This document shows, in pieces, positions 15,825 to 24,691 of a stretch of 64,000 nt of DNA (positions are counted from its first letter, which is position 1; each line of letters starts with the position of its first letter). The stretch spans positions 248,001 to 312,000 of the forward strand of contig NZ_CP019791.1 of assembly GCF_002007645.1 (NCBI RefSeq), written 5' to 3'. A model generated the notes under the pieces. The model was not told where the DNA came from, made no database searches, and saw nothing but the letters and a program-made list of their open reading frames with translations. Source of the stretch: Anaerohalosphaera lusitana. Its GTDB lineage: Bacteria > Planctomycetota > Phycisphaerae > Sedimentisphaerales > Anaerohalosphaeraceae. The translations under genes were made by a program, and so were the position numbers.

Positions 15825-18014
15825 CTATTTCACTATTGACATTCTGCCCAGATTCACCGGCCTGGACCTCACGATTGATTTATAACCCTGCTTGAAAGCA
15901 CCCATTTCATAGGGCACCTTGACATCTCTGTTCTGGGCGACTACCCCAAGCAGATTCGGATCAGTCTGCACATAGCTGTCCGGAACACAGGGCAGCACAA
16001 CTTCCGGATTCGCGCTGATCGCATAGCCGCTGTTGAACAGACAACTGTTTTCGCTCTTGAGTAAGGTCCCTCGACTCGTTTCTTCGGGCCACCAGTAAAC
16101 GCACAAAGCATCGACGATGATATTACCTTCCTCTATAACTTTGCAATCTCGCCACATATCCACGACGCACGTACTAGCACCCAAGATTGTATTATCCCTG
16201 ATGTAGACAATGTCCGCAGGCCCGAATATATTTATGACCCTGCTCGCGTCGGTAACAATGTTTCTTTCAAACAAAACCGTTCCCATTGGTCTCAATGCAT
16301 TGTAACCATCACGAACCCGAATCAAGCATCCGCGAACTTCGTTCACTGATTCAGCCTGTTGATTATTGATCATGTTCTTACTGATAGCGGCAAAATAGCA
16401 ACTCTCAAAACGCATGGTCGAAAACAATGGCCCGCCCCCGCTCACCCTCGCTGCACCGGTGAATGCACAACCTTTCGCTCTGACGCCGCCCACGGTGCTG
16501 CTGGTTAAAAAGTGCCCTTCGCCAATTGAATCCATATTCGTAAAATGAAGATTTCTAAAGCCAACGATCTGCTCACCCGCCACATCAAAGATGTCTGTTG
16601 TATTCCCCCAGCCGTCAATCACCGGCAAATCACCAACATGCAGCTCGGCCGGTGTAACAGTTGCATAACCAATACTCGACTGCAGCGGGCCCTTTACAAC
16701 CGGAAAGTACATACTTTCATAACCGTCCGCATCTCCCCGCCAATACCAGCCGTCACTCGACTGCAAACCGATTCCTGTTTCAGGCGTCAATCGCCAGATG
16801 TAATATCCACCGACATAACCTTCATGCCACAGAGCCCAGTTACGATCGATTTCGTCGGGGCATAAAAATTGAGAACGACTTCGATACACTCGCTGGCCAT
16901 TATAGTAACCCGGCCCTTTGGCATCTCCTCCGTCAAATGATTCATACCAGTCGTATATACCCCTCGGACCGTCCATCTTATAGACTTCACAACTGCTCAA
17001 AACCACATCACACGCAGATGCATTTTCTACAATGACCTCTTGGACATCCTCGCAATAAACTACTGTCGTACCGCTCGAAGATATGATCCCTGACACATCT
17101 TCGATTGAACCGTCCAGATGTCTTACCTTGAGCCGTATTTTGCCGCTGCTGATCGATGTTTGTAATTCTATTTTGAACTTGCCGATGTCACTGACTGTAT
17201 GGCTCAGCGAAATATACCCACCATCACTGAGCATCCTCGCGCCATACGGATCCTCGGTTACCTGGTTAGAACCTACCTCACCCGAAACTATCCAGTCGAC
17301 CGGGTCATCACTCAACCACTGGTCCAGCTCTGAATTATTGATCAGATTACCACCTTCGCTCAAAAAACCGCTGACAACCATAGCGTCCGGCAGTGACACC
17401 GCAGCGGCACCTTCAAGCATACTCAAACCGTCCAGGTCACCTTTCTCCGTGACCAGATCGAAGCTTTCACGATAACCGATCAGCTCAGCTATCTCATTCC
17501 TGTCAGCATTCCCTCCCGTCAAGGTGCATAAAAGTCCGCCAAGATCAACCGGATCATAAAAACCAGCCTTAACCACGCCCTTACATTTCACCACTCCAGG
17601 ATCATGAACCACCGTAGGAGTACCAGCCGGACTCATACCGCTTTCATAAACTGTCAACTCCCATTCGCTGTAGGGAGCAATGACAACTAACGTAATTAAA
17701 CCAATACCATACGGCCCGCCCGATACGCTAACAAATTCCAACCCGGCAATATTATCACACCATCCGCGAAGCTTAGTCTCTATCCCAGCCGGATCATCGT
17801 CCCATGCTATCAATTCACTGTTAACTCCGTCACCGGTGACATACCAGTATCCGCTCCCGGGAACATCCCCGGACCGACTGATCTCAATCACCATTTTGCA
17901 TCTGCCCATACTCGCAAGCAATGTCTTCAGATCAAATGGATTCGTCTCGCTCCCCTCGCCATTCGGTGAACCGTCTTTGCTCGCAAAATAGCATCTATGA
18001 TCCCAAAGTCCCAT
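15825..18014 (-). CDS. Beta-helix tailspike-like protein
   Basis: This 729-residue protein is the longest in the cassette. The C-terminal half shows short repeating units of the type seen in right-handed parallel beta-helices (for example FRNLHFTNMD, VRAKGCAFTG, MRFESCYFAAI, VNEVRGCLIRV, VLFERNIVTD and VYIRDNTILGA), each about 20-25 residues apart. Phage tailspikes that bind or cut surface polysaccharide use this fold. The N-terminal half would attach to the particle; catalytic residues cannot be placed. Its stop and the start of the neighbour share a base, so translation is coupled. A host polysaccharide is the likely target. Confidence 0.65.
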   Translation of the reverse strand: MGLWDHRCYFASKDGSPNGEGSETNPFDLKTLLASMGRCKMVIEISRSGDVPGSGYWYVTGDGVNSELIAWDDDPAGIETKLRGWCDNIAGLEFVSVSGGPYGIGLITLVVIAPYSEWELTVYESGMSPAGTPTVVHDPGVVKCKGVVKAGFYDPVDLGGLLCTLTGGNADRNEIAELIGYRESFDLVTEKGDLDGLSMLEGAAAVSLPDAMVVSGFLSEGGNLINNSELDQWLSDDPVDWIVSGEVGSNQVTEDPYGARMLSDGGYISLSHTVSDIGKFKIELQTSISSGKIRLKVRHLDGSIEDVSGIISSSGTTVVYCEDVQEVIVENASACDVVLSSCEVYKMDGPRGIYDWYESFDGGDAKGPGYYNGQRVYRSRSQFLCPDEIDRNWALWHEGYVGGYYIWRLTPETGIGLQSSDGWYWRGDADGYESMYFPVVKGPLQSSIGYATVTPAELHVGDLPVIDGWGNTTDIFDVAGEQIVGFRNLHFTNMDSIGEGHFLTSSTVGGVRAKGCAFTGAARVSGGGPLFSTMRFESCYFAAISKNMINNQQAESVNEVRGCLIRVRDGYNALRPMGTVLFERNIVTDASRVINIFGPADIVYIRDNTILGASTCVVDMWRDCKVIEEGNIIVDALCVYWWPEETSRGTLLKSENSCLFNSGYAISANPEVVLPCVPDSYVQTDPNLLGVVAQNRDVKVPYEMGAFKQGYKSIVRSRPVNLGRMSIVK

Positions 18015-18340
18015 TACACTTCCTCCTCTACACCGGCAAGATTGATCGTCACCACCTGTCCGTCAACCCCGTAGACAGCATCCGGATAATTCTCACGGAA
18101 CCACGCTCTGCTCCCGCCTTCCAGTTGATTCGAAACATCGGCAATGGGCTGCATACTTCGACGCACCCCATCCGCGCTTACAGCATGCCGCTTGATGCAC
18201 TCCGAATCAGCCATCGAAACAGACCCCCTCTCGAACAACTGCCCAAGCTCTTCCAGGCTCATGACCGCAACATCCCCAGCCGACAGTTCTCCCCGTATAA
18301 CTTTTTGCCTGACATGTCTGACCATTTCATTTCTGTACAT
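18014..18340 (-). CDS. Phage-cassette small protein, unknown
   Basis: This 108-residue protein has a helical N-terminal half (RNEMVRHVRQKVIRGEL, VMSLEELGQLFERG) and a short beta C-terminus (YGVDGQVVTINLAGVEEE). No family is recognised. Its stop codon shares one base with the start of the beta-helix gene (TAATG). The position between two tail-region genes suggests an adaptor or chaperone for the spike. The ATG is preceded by AGGGG at a slightly long distance. Confidence 0.5.
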   Translation of the reverse strand: MYRNEMVRHVRQKVIRGELSAGDVAVMSLEELGQLFERGSVSMADSECIKRHAVSADGVRRSMQPIADVSNQLEGGSRAWFRENYPDAVYGVDGQVVTINLAGVEEEV

Positions 18341-18407
18341 TTTTTTCAGCCCCTGAGAATCCGTATTTTCTATGACCGACCATCAGCCGACACGAACAAA
18401 ATCAATA

Positions 18408-19202
18408 TCACGCTTCTTCCATCCAGACGCCCCGCTTACTGATCGTCACCCAGTCACCGTTTGCATCCGCCATAAGCTCGATGCACTCTCCCAACGTACT
18501 TGCATACTTACTCTTACCCGCTGTCTGTCCGCAGTCATCCAGGATTGCCGCCGCACCCGGATCCACATAGAGTACCTGCGATGCCTGCACCGCAAATCCA
18601 AACCGTGTGCCGGCCGCAGCACCTGCAGGCAGCGTCAAAGTGACCGGCCCAGTCGCTCCGCTGTTCGTATGAACACTGCCGCTATCATCCGCCGTCAGCA
18701 GATCATTCACAGTGTGTCCTTCGATAGTACCCACACCGCTGCTCGCCGAATTCATAGCAGGCACACTTATGCTGTGGTGATCCCTCGCATCAGTGATCTC
18801 GACGACCTCCCCGCCCGACGTCCTGACCACTGCGAGCCTCACATGCACCTCCTGCGACATATCGGGAAATGCCGCATATTCATCCACCACCAACTGTCCC
18901 GCCGAATCAAGATATACGAATATGCTCGCCTGCTCATCCGCCAGAGCATTACCTACCGAACCGCCGTATTCGATCAGACTCGTCCCTGACCAGTACTTGC
19001 CGGGCTTAACCCCGATCTCCAGACCGCCCTCCGCAAACACTCGCAGATCGTTCGCACGCTTGGTCGCAAGAAGCAATCTGTAAAGCAGCTTACGGAAGTG
19101 CAGGTAATACGGCGCAGCCCCCGTCGGAATGTACTCAACACCCGTATCCTCATCAGACATCAGATTCAAAAGTTCATTATCACTCGGATAAACCTCAGAC
19201 AT
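18408..19202 (-). CDS. Phage tail/fibre-type structural protein
   Basis: This 264-residue protein has a helical N-terminal part (LHFRKLLYRLLLATKRANDL), then a beta-rich domain whose pattern (VKPGKYWSG, then IFVYLDSAGQLVVDEYAAFP and VRLAVVRTSGGEVVEITDAR) is common in phage fibre and baseplate proteins. The C-terminal region contains a glycine-rich repeat-like stretch. No catalytic motif is seen. It lies in the middle of the cassette, upstream of the spike-related genes. Confidence 0.6.
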   Translation of the reverse strand: MSEVYPSDNELLNLMSDEDTGVEYIPTGAAPYYLHFRKLLYRLLLATKRANDLRVFAEGGLEIGVKPGKYWSGTSLIEYGGSVGNALADEQASIFVYLDSAGQLVVDEYAAFPDMSQEVHVRLAVVRTSGGEVVEITDARDHHSISVPAMNSASSGVGTIEGHTVNDLLTADDSGSVHTNSGATGPVTLTLPAGAAAGTRFGFAVQASQVLYVDPGAAAILDDCGQTAGKSKYASTLGECIELMADANGDWVTISKRGVWMEEA

Positions 19203-19226
19203 ATCTCCATCTCCTCAATTCAATTT

Positions 19227-19991
19227 TCAACCTATAGCTATTTTCAGCGATCCGTCATCGGACTGCTCAATCAGCCTAATCTTTTTCACTCCCCGGCACT
19301 TTCGTATGATCGTAATCTCATCGCTTGTCATTCTGCATACCTCGCCGCCCCATACATCGAGAAACTTCACACCGAACCGATATTTACCCGTCCCGAGCTC
19401 GTCGCTCACCCATCTAAACTCTTCCGCATCGAGCCCGAACTCACCTTCTCCAAAACAACCCCTCCCGAATCCGCAAGCGTTACCCGCATCGAAACCAAAA
19501 CCGCCGCTGCCGAATCCGTCCAGCCCAAAACCAGCCTTCTCCCAGGGACCTCGCCAGATCGGGCCTTCATCAAATGGCTGCGAATCAAAATCCACCACCT
19601 CATCATCGACAGCCATATAAACTTCATAACGTCCCTCATAAGGCAGCCCATGCAGTTTCACCCACCTCAACTCGACTCGTCCGTTCAATGAACCCGGCTC
19701 ATCACAGACATCGAACTGCTTCCACCCTTCTCCCGGATCAACCGCCACGACTTCGATCCGCACCGGCCCTTCAAAACAGACAGGCAGCCCCACAACCATC
19801 TGCCGTACCCCGCAGTCAGAGCTAACCCCCGCAAGCTCGCCGTTCACATAGACCTGGTGCAATTTATCTCCGTGCTGAGACTGCCACTTAACAAGAGCAG
19901 CATATGGCACCTCTCTCCCCGCTCCGTTCTCACCGTATCCGCTCGCGATCCCGAACGCCCTGACCCTGTCTATTCCGTCTTTATAAAACAT
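19227..19991 (-). CDS. Phage-cassette tail-region protein with Gly-Phe patch
   Basis: This 254-residue protein contains fibronectin-like beta segments at both ends (VRIEVVAVDPGEGWKQF; GKYRFGVKFLDVWGGEV). In the middle is an unusual glycine-phenylalanine patch of about 28 residues (FGLDGFGSGGFGFDAG and GFGRGCFGEGEFGLD). Such patches are flexible and sometimes sticky. I chose ATG 19991, which follows the upstream stop by a single base (TGACATG). The function is unknown; a tail or adaptor role follows from position. Confidence 0.55.
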   Translation of the reverse strand: MFYKDGIDRVRAFGIASGYGENGAGREVPYAALVKWQSQHGDKLHQVYVNGELAGVSSDCGVRQMVVGLPVCFEGPVRIEVVAVDPGEGWKQFDVCDEPGSLNGRVELRWVKLHGLPYEGRYEVYMAVDDEVVDFDSQPFDEGPIWRGPWEKAGFGLDGFGSGGFGFDAGNACGFGRGCFGEGEFGLDAEEFRWVSDELGTGKYRFGVKFLDVWGGEVCRMTSDEITIIRKCRGVKKIRLIEQSDDGSLKIAIG

Positions 19992-19992
19992 G

Positions 19993-20361
19993 TCAACGCA
20001 CCTGAACAAAGCTGATCTCGACCTGACAACTCACACCGCTGCCGCCAACCACAGGATCACCAACCTTAAAATCTTCCAGCAGCACATCCTCATAAACCGT
20101 CCCGCCCTGTATCGCTATCTCATGAACCCCACCATCATCCATTGCCCGTAGTATTCCCAGGCTGTTCTTCAGCTTCGCCCTTGACGGCTCCTTCAACTTT
20201 ACCACCACACCGATATCACGTCTGCGCCTGCCGAGATGCTGCACTGCAGAACCATTCAGACCAGCCGCTTTTCTTTCAGCGTAATCCCTCTGCCATGCCC
20301 CCACATCAACACGCATCAAATGACACGTAAACCTGCTGTCAAAAGTAATCTTGTCCATCAC
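19993..20361 (-). CDS. Small phage adaptor/tail-completion-like protein
   Basis: This 122-residue protein has a beta-rich layout with a basic middle (HLGRRRRDIGVVVKLKEPSR) and an ending VVGGSGVSCQVEISFVQ. Size and position, directly after the head connector, fit a head-to-tail adaptor or tail-completion protein. No specific family is recognised. It is separated by 66 bases from the connector gene and by one base from the next gene. Confidence 0.5.
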   Translation of the reverse strand: MMDKITFDSRFTCHLMRVDVGAWQRDYAERKAAGLNGSAVQHLGRRRRDIGVVVKLKEPSRAKLKNSLGILRAMDDGGVHEIAIQGGTVYEDVLLEDFKVGDPVVGGSGVSCQVEISFVQVR

Positions 20362-20427
20362 CCCGCATCCTCTCTGAATTCATGCACACCACATCTAAGC
20401 TGGAAACTATTAAAGCGGCTTCTGATC

Positions 20428-21087
20428 TCATCCTCTTCGCAGCCGAAAACCCCCGCCGCTGATCTCAGCTTCCCCTACACCATCGCCATCCGAATCCAGC
20501 TCGATCCGACACGCCTCCCTCGCTCGTTCAAACTTTCGCTGATAAAATAGACTCTTTTCCCAGTGCCCGCTCGCATCGCCCGCTTGCCTGCCAAGCGTCG
20601 CATAGATCCCCGCAAGTACTGCGAATACACAAGCCCTCCGCAGGTCACCGGTATCGATCACGTCCGCAAGACCATATTCGCTTGAACTGTCACCAGGCCC
20701 CAGTCCAAAATATTTCGTCAATTCAAATGTGACATCTCGTATCTGAGCTGCATAACTAACAATACTGTACCGCACTTCACTGCCCACAACATCACATATT
20801 GCCCCATTCTCATCGTCGGCCCTTATCACCGAGATCATCAGCTCCTCCGCTCCAGCGACTTCCACGATCTCGAACACACCGTCGATTCCTTCCTCAGCAG
20901 AATACAGATGCACCACCTGCCCCGCTTCAACACCTCCGCTAACAAAATCTGCACCTGCAACCGTAAAACTCGTACCAGCAATGACCCCGCCTTCACCGCC
21001 GCATATCGTCTGGCTCACAATACCGCAGTCGCCAAACAAAACCGGCTCATACCGAACCAAGTCAGCATCTCTGCAAATCATCTCCAT
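20428..21087 (-). CDS. Head-tail connector-like protein
   Basis: This 219-residue protein has a beta N-terminal part and a helical C-terminal part (DLRRACVFAVLAGIYATLG, then LFYQRKFERAREACRIELD). The motif DSDGDG near the C-terminus, followed by an ending FRLRRG, recalls head-completion proteins of other tailed phages and GTA-like clusters; this is from memory. Its place directly after the capsid gene is where the connector is normally encoded. The ATG follows GGAGG. Confidence 0.6.
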   Translation of the reverse strand: MEMICRDADLVRYEPVLFGDCGIVSQTICGGEGGVIAGTSFTVAGADFVSGGVEAGQVVHLYSAEEGIDGVFEIVEVAGAEELMISVIRADDENGAICDVVGSEVRYSIVSYAAQIRDVTFELTKYFGLGPGDSSSEYGLADVIDTGDLRRACVFAVLAGIYATLGRQAGDASGHWEKSLFYQRKFERAREACRIELDSDGDGVGEAEISGGGFRLRRG

Positions 21088-21256
21088 AGCACACCTCCTC
21101 GCAAAAACCTTTCATCAAGCCACCGCCGTGAAAACCATAGAAGCAGTACAACTCATACTCGCCGCCCTGCTCCTATGGCTTGCACGGTTTCCCATGCAAA
21201 ACCACCGGCCGCTTAAGCCATCCTCCTCAGCCGGACTCCTCCTCGCGTTGCTCCTC

Positions 21257-22411
21257 CTAACTCGTGCTCAGACCACGAATCAGACCGTGCGCCGCTTCAT
21301 TCTTCAGCTCCAGCGTATACTCACCGATCAGCTCGCCGCACTCATAGTCACCGCTGCTCGACAAAGGCTTAAAGTGAAAACTCCTGCCCGCCATCGGCAG
21401 CACACTGATCCTCGAAGAATCCAGCAGCAGCACACTGTCCATCGGCATCCACCGCGTGGTCACCACCTTGCACACACCGAAGTCGCTCTCGTACATGCTG
21501 ACCATATCGCGGAACACTGTATCGCTCGCAGCATACTCACGCATACCGCTCAGCATCCCGTTGATCTTCCGCTTCTGGAACCCGCCGCAAACGATCAGAT
21601 CGACATTGCCGTTGCTGTTCTCCCAGATGCTGCGAAGAATGTAATTGATCTTCTCCTCATCCAGATCCGTACCAGCAGGCAAACCCGCATCGCCCGCCGC
21701 AAACACGTTCGTCTCGAGACTCTGAAAAATACCCCGCATCGTCCTGCGAACAGAATTATTGCCCTGAGCATTCGCAACCGGACTGCCGCCGTTGATCACC
21801 GTATTCTCCAGATCACGAATAAGCTCACGCAGCCGCTCCTGCTTCTGGTAGTCCATCTCGTCACTGAGCCCGAGCTGACTCGCCGCAAGATCGGTCCCGC
21901 TCACTTCAACACCCGCCGTAAATATCTGTGTGAAGTTGCCGCACCGCTTGCGATTGGTAAACCGAACCGCAGGCTTGTCGTCGCCCTCAAGCGCCGCATT
22001 ACCCAGAATATTGACCACCTGACCGTCCGCTACCGCCTCAGGCGTCGTCCCCGCATACCCTCGAACCACACTCAGCGTATTCCCGCTCACATCCGTCACC
22101 AGAATCAGCTCACCAGAACCTTCGATCTGTATCTGGTCGCCCACACGGAACCGAGTCCCGTTCATCACATCGAACGCCGTCTCGCCCGTCGGGTCACTGA
22201 TCGCCGCATCGTTCACCGAATCCTTGTTCGGCAGCAGCTCATCCTCCAGCCACTCATGATGCGGACTCGTCGCCGCCCTCAGCGGATCGCCCAATGCATC
22301 CAGCACCGGTGTCTCATACGGAGACACTATCCCGATCAGATCCGATACATCTTCCGCTATCTCCGGCAGAGTCGTCCCCGCCGAATATGTTGCCTTACCT
22401 GTAAACGCCAT
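21257..22411 (-). CDS. Major capsid protein (SU10/DUF5309 type)
   Basis: This 384-residue protein has the typical start of SU10-type major heads (AGTTLPEIAEDVSDLIGIVS, then PYETPVLDALGD) and continues with segments such as QIFTAGVEVSGT, YQKQERLRELIRDLENTVI and SDFGVCKVV. The fold would be HK97-like. No capsid protease gene is seen and the N-terminus is short, so maturation may not need cleavage. It is preceded by GGAGG at a good distance. The 169 bases between this gene and the connector hold no convincing ORF. Its presence with a portal makes a closed icosahedral shell likely if expressed. Confidence 0.88.
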   Translation of the reverse strand: MAFTGKATYSAGTTLPEIAEDVSDLIGIVSPYETPVLDALGDPLRAATSPHHEWLEDELLPNKDSVNDAAISDPTGETAFDVMNGTRFRVGDQIQIEGSGELILVTDVSGNTLSVVRGYAGTTPEAVADGQVVNILGNAALEGDDKPAVRFTNRKRCGNFTQIFTAGVEVSGTDLAASQLGLSDEMDYQKQERLRELIRDLENTVINGGSPVANAQGNNSVRRTMRGIFQSLETNVFAAGDAGLPAGTDLDEEKINYILRSIWENSNGNVDLIVCGGFQKRKINGMLSGMREYAASDTVFRDMVSMYESDFGVCKVVTTRWMPMDSVLLLDSSRISVLPMAGRSFHFKPLSSSGDYECGELIGEYTLELKNEAAHGLIRGLSTS

Positions 22412-22493
22412 AATTCAAAACCTCCTCAAATCTCATTCGTAAATACTACATCAACCCGCCGCTGCTGCACCGGGCCCCGGCCCCTGCCGACAC

Positions 22494-23000
22494 CTAAACG
22501 AACTTTCGCCTCTCTCGCAGGTACTCCTGCACATCCGATCTCCGCCCGCTCTTCACCGCTCTCTTCGCAAGGTTCTCAAGATTCCCCCTACCGCCTCCTG
22601 CCTTCTCACGCACACCTGCAGTCTTCTCCACACCACCTACCCCGCCGAAAAGATAACTCTTCTCACGCCGCATACTCTCGACCACACTCTCCACATCACC
22701 GCTCTCATCCTCAGCCAGCTTGCTCTTCGCCATCAACACAGCCGCCTCCAGATCGATCGCCCCTGCCGCACTCAGCTTCCGCGAAAGTTCATGATCGCAC
22801 TTGATCTCCGCCAGATCTTGTTCAACCTTCGTCTTATTCGCAACCATCTCCCGCAGCTTCGCATCCAGCTCCGCCCTTTCCTGCTCCGCCGCCTGGGCCC
22901 GCTTGCGATACTTGATCGCCTCACTCACCGGCACCAGCTTATCATCTTCCTGAGCCTTCCCAGCCTCATCCTCTCTGTTCAACTCATCTGCCTTGCTCAT
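22494..23000 (-). CDS. Capsid scaffolding-like protein
   Basis: This 168-residue protein has no hydrophobic segment and a long charged helical, probably coiled-coil, middle (IKYRKRAQAAEQERAELDAK, LREMVANKTKVEQDLAEI). It lies exactly between portal and major capsid, where scaffold proteins are encoded. The basic C-terminus (KRAVKSGRRSDVQEYLRERR) would bind the capsid shell. I chose ATG 23000 after GGAG. Scaffolds evolve fast, so the call rests on position, size and helical content. Confidence 0.7.
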   Translation of the reverse strand: MSKADELNREDEAGKAQEDDKLVPVSEAIKYRKRAQAAEQERAELDAKLREMVANKTKVEQDLAEIKCDHELSRKLSAAGAIDLEAAVLMAKSKLAEDESGDVESVVESMRREKSYLFGGVGGVEKTAGVREKAGGGRGNLENLAKRAVKSGRRSDVQEYLRERRKFV

Positions 23001-23063
23001 ATTTAGCTCCTGCAATTTCCAATATCACAAAATATCTTTCGACATCATCACCAACCACCAAAC

Positions 23064-24611
23064 CTACTCGTATCCAAGCTCCCTGAACACCTGCTCCCGC
23101 GGCACACCCAGTTCCAGCTTCGCCTTCGCCTCGTTTATCTTCTCCCCTACATCCACCGGCAGCGGCTCAGGGAAAGTTATCTCAAATTCTCTCTCCTCCC
23201 GCGAAGTCTTGTAAACCCCCAGAATATCCAGCGTGCCCAGCACTTTCCTCGCGATCTCCTTCAGGCCCTCACCGTACGTAAACTGCTTCCGCTCCGTCTT
23301 CGCCAGCATCCCCATAAACGTCATCTTCAACGCAACACCGCTCGTCAGGTTCCCCAGCTTGTTCTTCAACACACCCGCCACAGCAGGCGTCACCCCGCTC
23401 ACCTTGTCCATCGCCTCACGTATTTCCGAAATATGCAGATCCTCGCTCGGAGTATGTCCATCACCGCCGAATGCCTCAATGCTCGCATCCAGATTATCCG
23501 TACACCACATCTGACCCGGCGACACCGGCTTATCTCCCACCGCCTCGATACCCTTCGCCAGATACATCTTGAACGCCTGGAAAGTGATCCTGCTCGCACG
23601 ATCGCTAAGCCTTGTATTCAGCTCATCCTGCAGACCCGTCAATTGCTCGACATCACTGATCCCCTCGTAATAATAAGGCTGCGCCAGATTCTGAACATGC
23701 ACCACCGGAACCTCGCCCAGCAGATTCGCCCCCTCACTAACTAGCTCCTTGTTCTCATACCTCTGCCACCAGTCACGACCGATCACCTCCGTCACCATCG
23801 CCCTGTCGCGTTTTCGACCGTCAGTCCCACCACCGAGCATCTTCCAGAAACCGCTATGCTCATCCACGGCATTCTTCTGCTGATAAAAATTCTGCACATA
23901 GAACTCTATCTTGCGATAATCATTCTCATCCAGAACAGGCAGCGCTCGCGGAGCCTCTATCAGCTCCAGACCGATACCGGAGGCTGATTCAAGAATTGAA
24001 GAAAAAGAAGTGAAAGTAGAAGTGGAGTTTGATGAAGTTGCTCTTCCCCCGCCATTAAGACCTTGCGCCTTTTGCAGGACCTCCGTTCCCGGCCTTACTA
24101 CACAATCCACAAAGCCGTAGACACTCCCGAGCACTGCCATATCCTGAAAGAAGCCAGCCGCACCGTTCGCCGCAAACACAGTCTTTATGATCTGCTCGAG
24201 TTCTCTGCGTTTTGTTGGCTCCGACGCCTTGCTGACAAAATCTATTCCCTTGCCGAAAAGAAAATCCACCATCGCATTGATCCGCCATGCGATATCGTTC
24301 TCGATCACAACTTCCTTACGCTCGATCCCGCCGACACGCTTGCCCACAAGACCGTTACCTGCCCCACTGTAGGACATACCCGTAATCCGCGGCGGCAGAC
24401 CGTACTCCTGACCCTGGACATAATTCTTGCTGGCATCATTCTGTTTCGCTTCAGCGATTCCCGCCGTCCCGATGTCGTACATGGGATTATTATAGTACTC
24501 CCACAGCCTTCCGAAATGCTGTCCGATTCCGACCCACTGCTCATCAACCAGCCAGTCAACAAACGACTCGCTCGGCCGAACCTTACCAAAATTTCCAAAA
24601 TCGAATCCCAT
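23064..24611 (-). CDS. Phage portal protein (SPP1 gp6-like)
   Basis: This 515-residue protein resembles the SPP1 gp6 portal family, which forms the 12-fold ring through which DNA enters and leaves the capsid. Recognisable segments include IAWRINAMVDFLFGKGIDF, GVYGFVDCVVRP-like core residues (seen as GSVYGFVDCVV), LQDELNTRLSDRASRITFQ and SGVALKMTFMGMLAKTERK. An insertion rich in Ser and Thr (residues about 193-208) is unusual. It is the first gene of the cassette, 14 bases after the stop of a short leftover frame. The terminase pair that normally precedes the portal is absent. Confidence 0.85.
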   Translation of the reverse strand: MGFDFGNFGKVRPSESFVDWLVDEQWVGIGQHFGRLWEYYNNPMYDIGTAGIAEAKQNDASKNYVQGQEYGLPPRITGMSYSGAGNGLVGKRVGGIERKEVVIENDIAWRINAMVDFLFGKGIDFVSKASEPTKRRELEQIIKTVFAANGAAGFFQDMAVLGSVYGFVDCVVRPGTEVLQKAQGLNGGGRATSSNSTSTFTSFSSILESASGIGLELIEAPRALPVLDENDYRKIEFYVQNFYQQKNAVDEHSGFWKMLGGGTDGRKRDRAMVTEVIGRDWWQRYENKELVSEGANLLGEVPVVHVQNLAQPYYYEGISDVEQLTGLQDELNTRLSDRASRITFQAFKMYLAKGIEAVGDKPVSPGQMWCTDNLDASIEAFGGDGHTPSEDLHISEIREAMDKVSGVTPAVAGVLKNKLGNLTSGVALKMTFMGMLAKTERKQFTYGEGLKEIARKVLGTLDILGVYKTSREEREFEITFPEPLPVDVGEKINEAKAKLELGVPREQVFRELGYE

Positions 24612-24625
24612 GTCCCCGTCCTGCT

Positions 24626-24691
24626 CTAAAGAAAGTTGTCATCGTTTCGCATTTTGCCAATGCCTTCACCCTTTGCACCAGCTTGCGCCAT
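24626..24691 (-). pseudogene. Short frame before portal, possible 3' remnant of a lost gene
   Basis: A 21-codon open frame (ATG 24691, reading MAQAGAKGEGIGKMRNDDNF and one more residue) stops 14 bases before the portal ATG, the usual gap between genes in this operon. It has no ribosome site. Its frame opens seven codons further upstream. It could be the last codons of the gene that once preceded portal, normally the large terminase, or a leader peptide. Too short to identify. Confidence 0.3.

Larger units (their letters stand above)
12050..24691 (-). mobile_element. Phage-like particle cassette lacking terminase and integrase
   Basis: Fourteen tightly packed - strand genes follow the usual head-to-tail order of a tailed phage: portal, scaffold, major capsid, connector, small adaptor, several tail-region proteins, a beta-helix tailspike-like protein, a hub-like protein, a membrane coiled-coil protein and a lipoprotein. 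Several genes overlap or touch (12906-12909, 18014, 15369-15373). I find no terminase, integrase, repressor, replication gene, tape measure, tail tube/sheath or endolysin. No att repeats were noticed. All frames are open and base composition matches the flanking genes, so this is not obviously decaying. It may be a domesticated particle (gene-transfer-agent-like or empty capsid), or a phage remnant whose early half was lost. Confidence 0.8.

Noticed and set aside
20981..22804. Very long + strand frame opposite the capsid and scaffold genes (607 codons)
   Set aside because: It is a mirror of C-rich codons of the real - strand genes, with His/Arg/Pro-rich low-quality sequence and no ribosome site.
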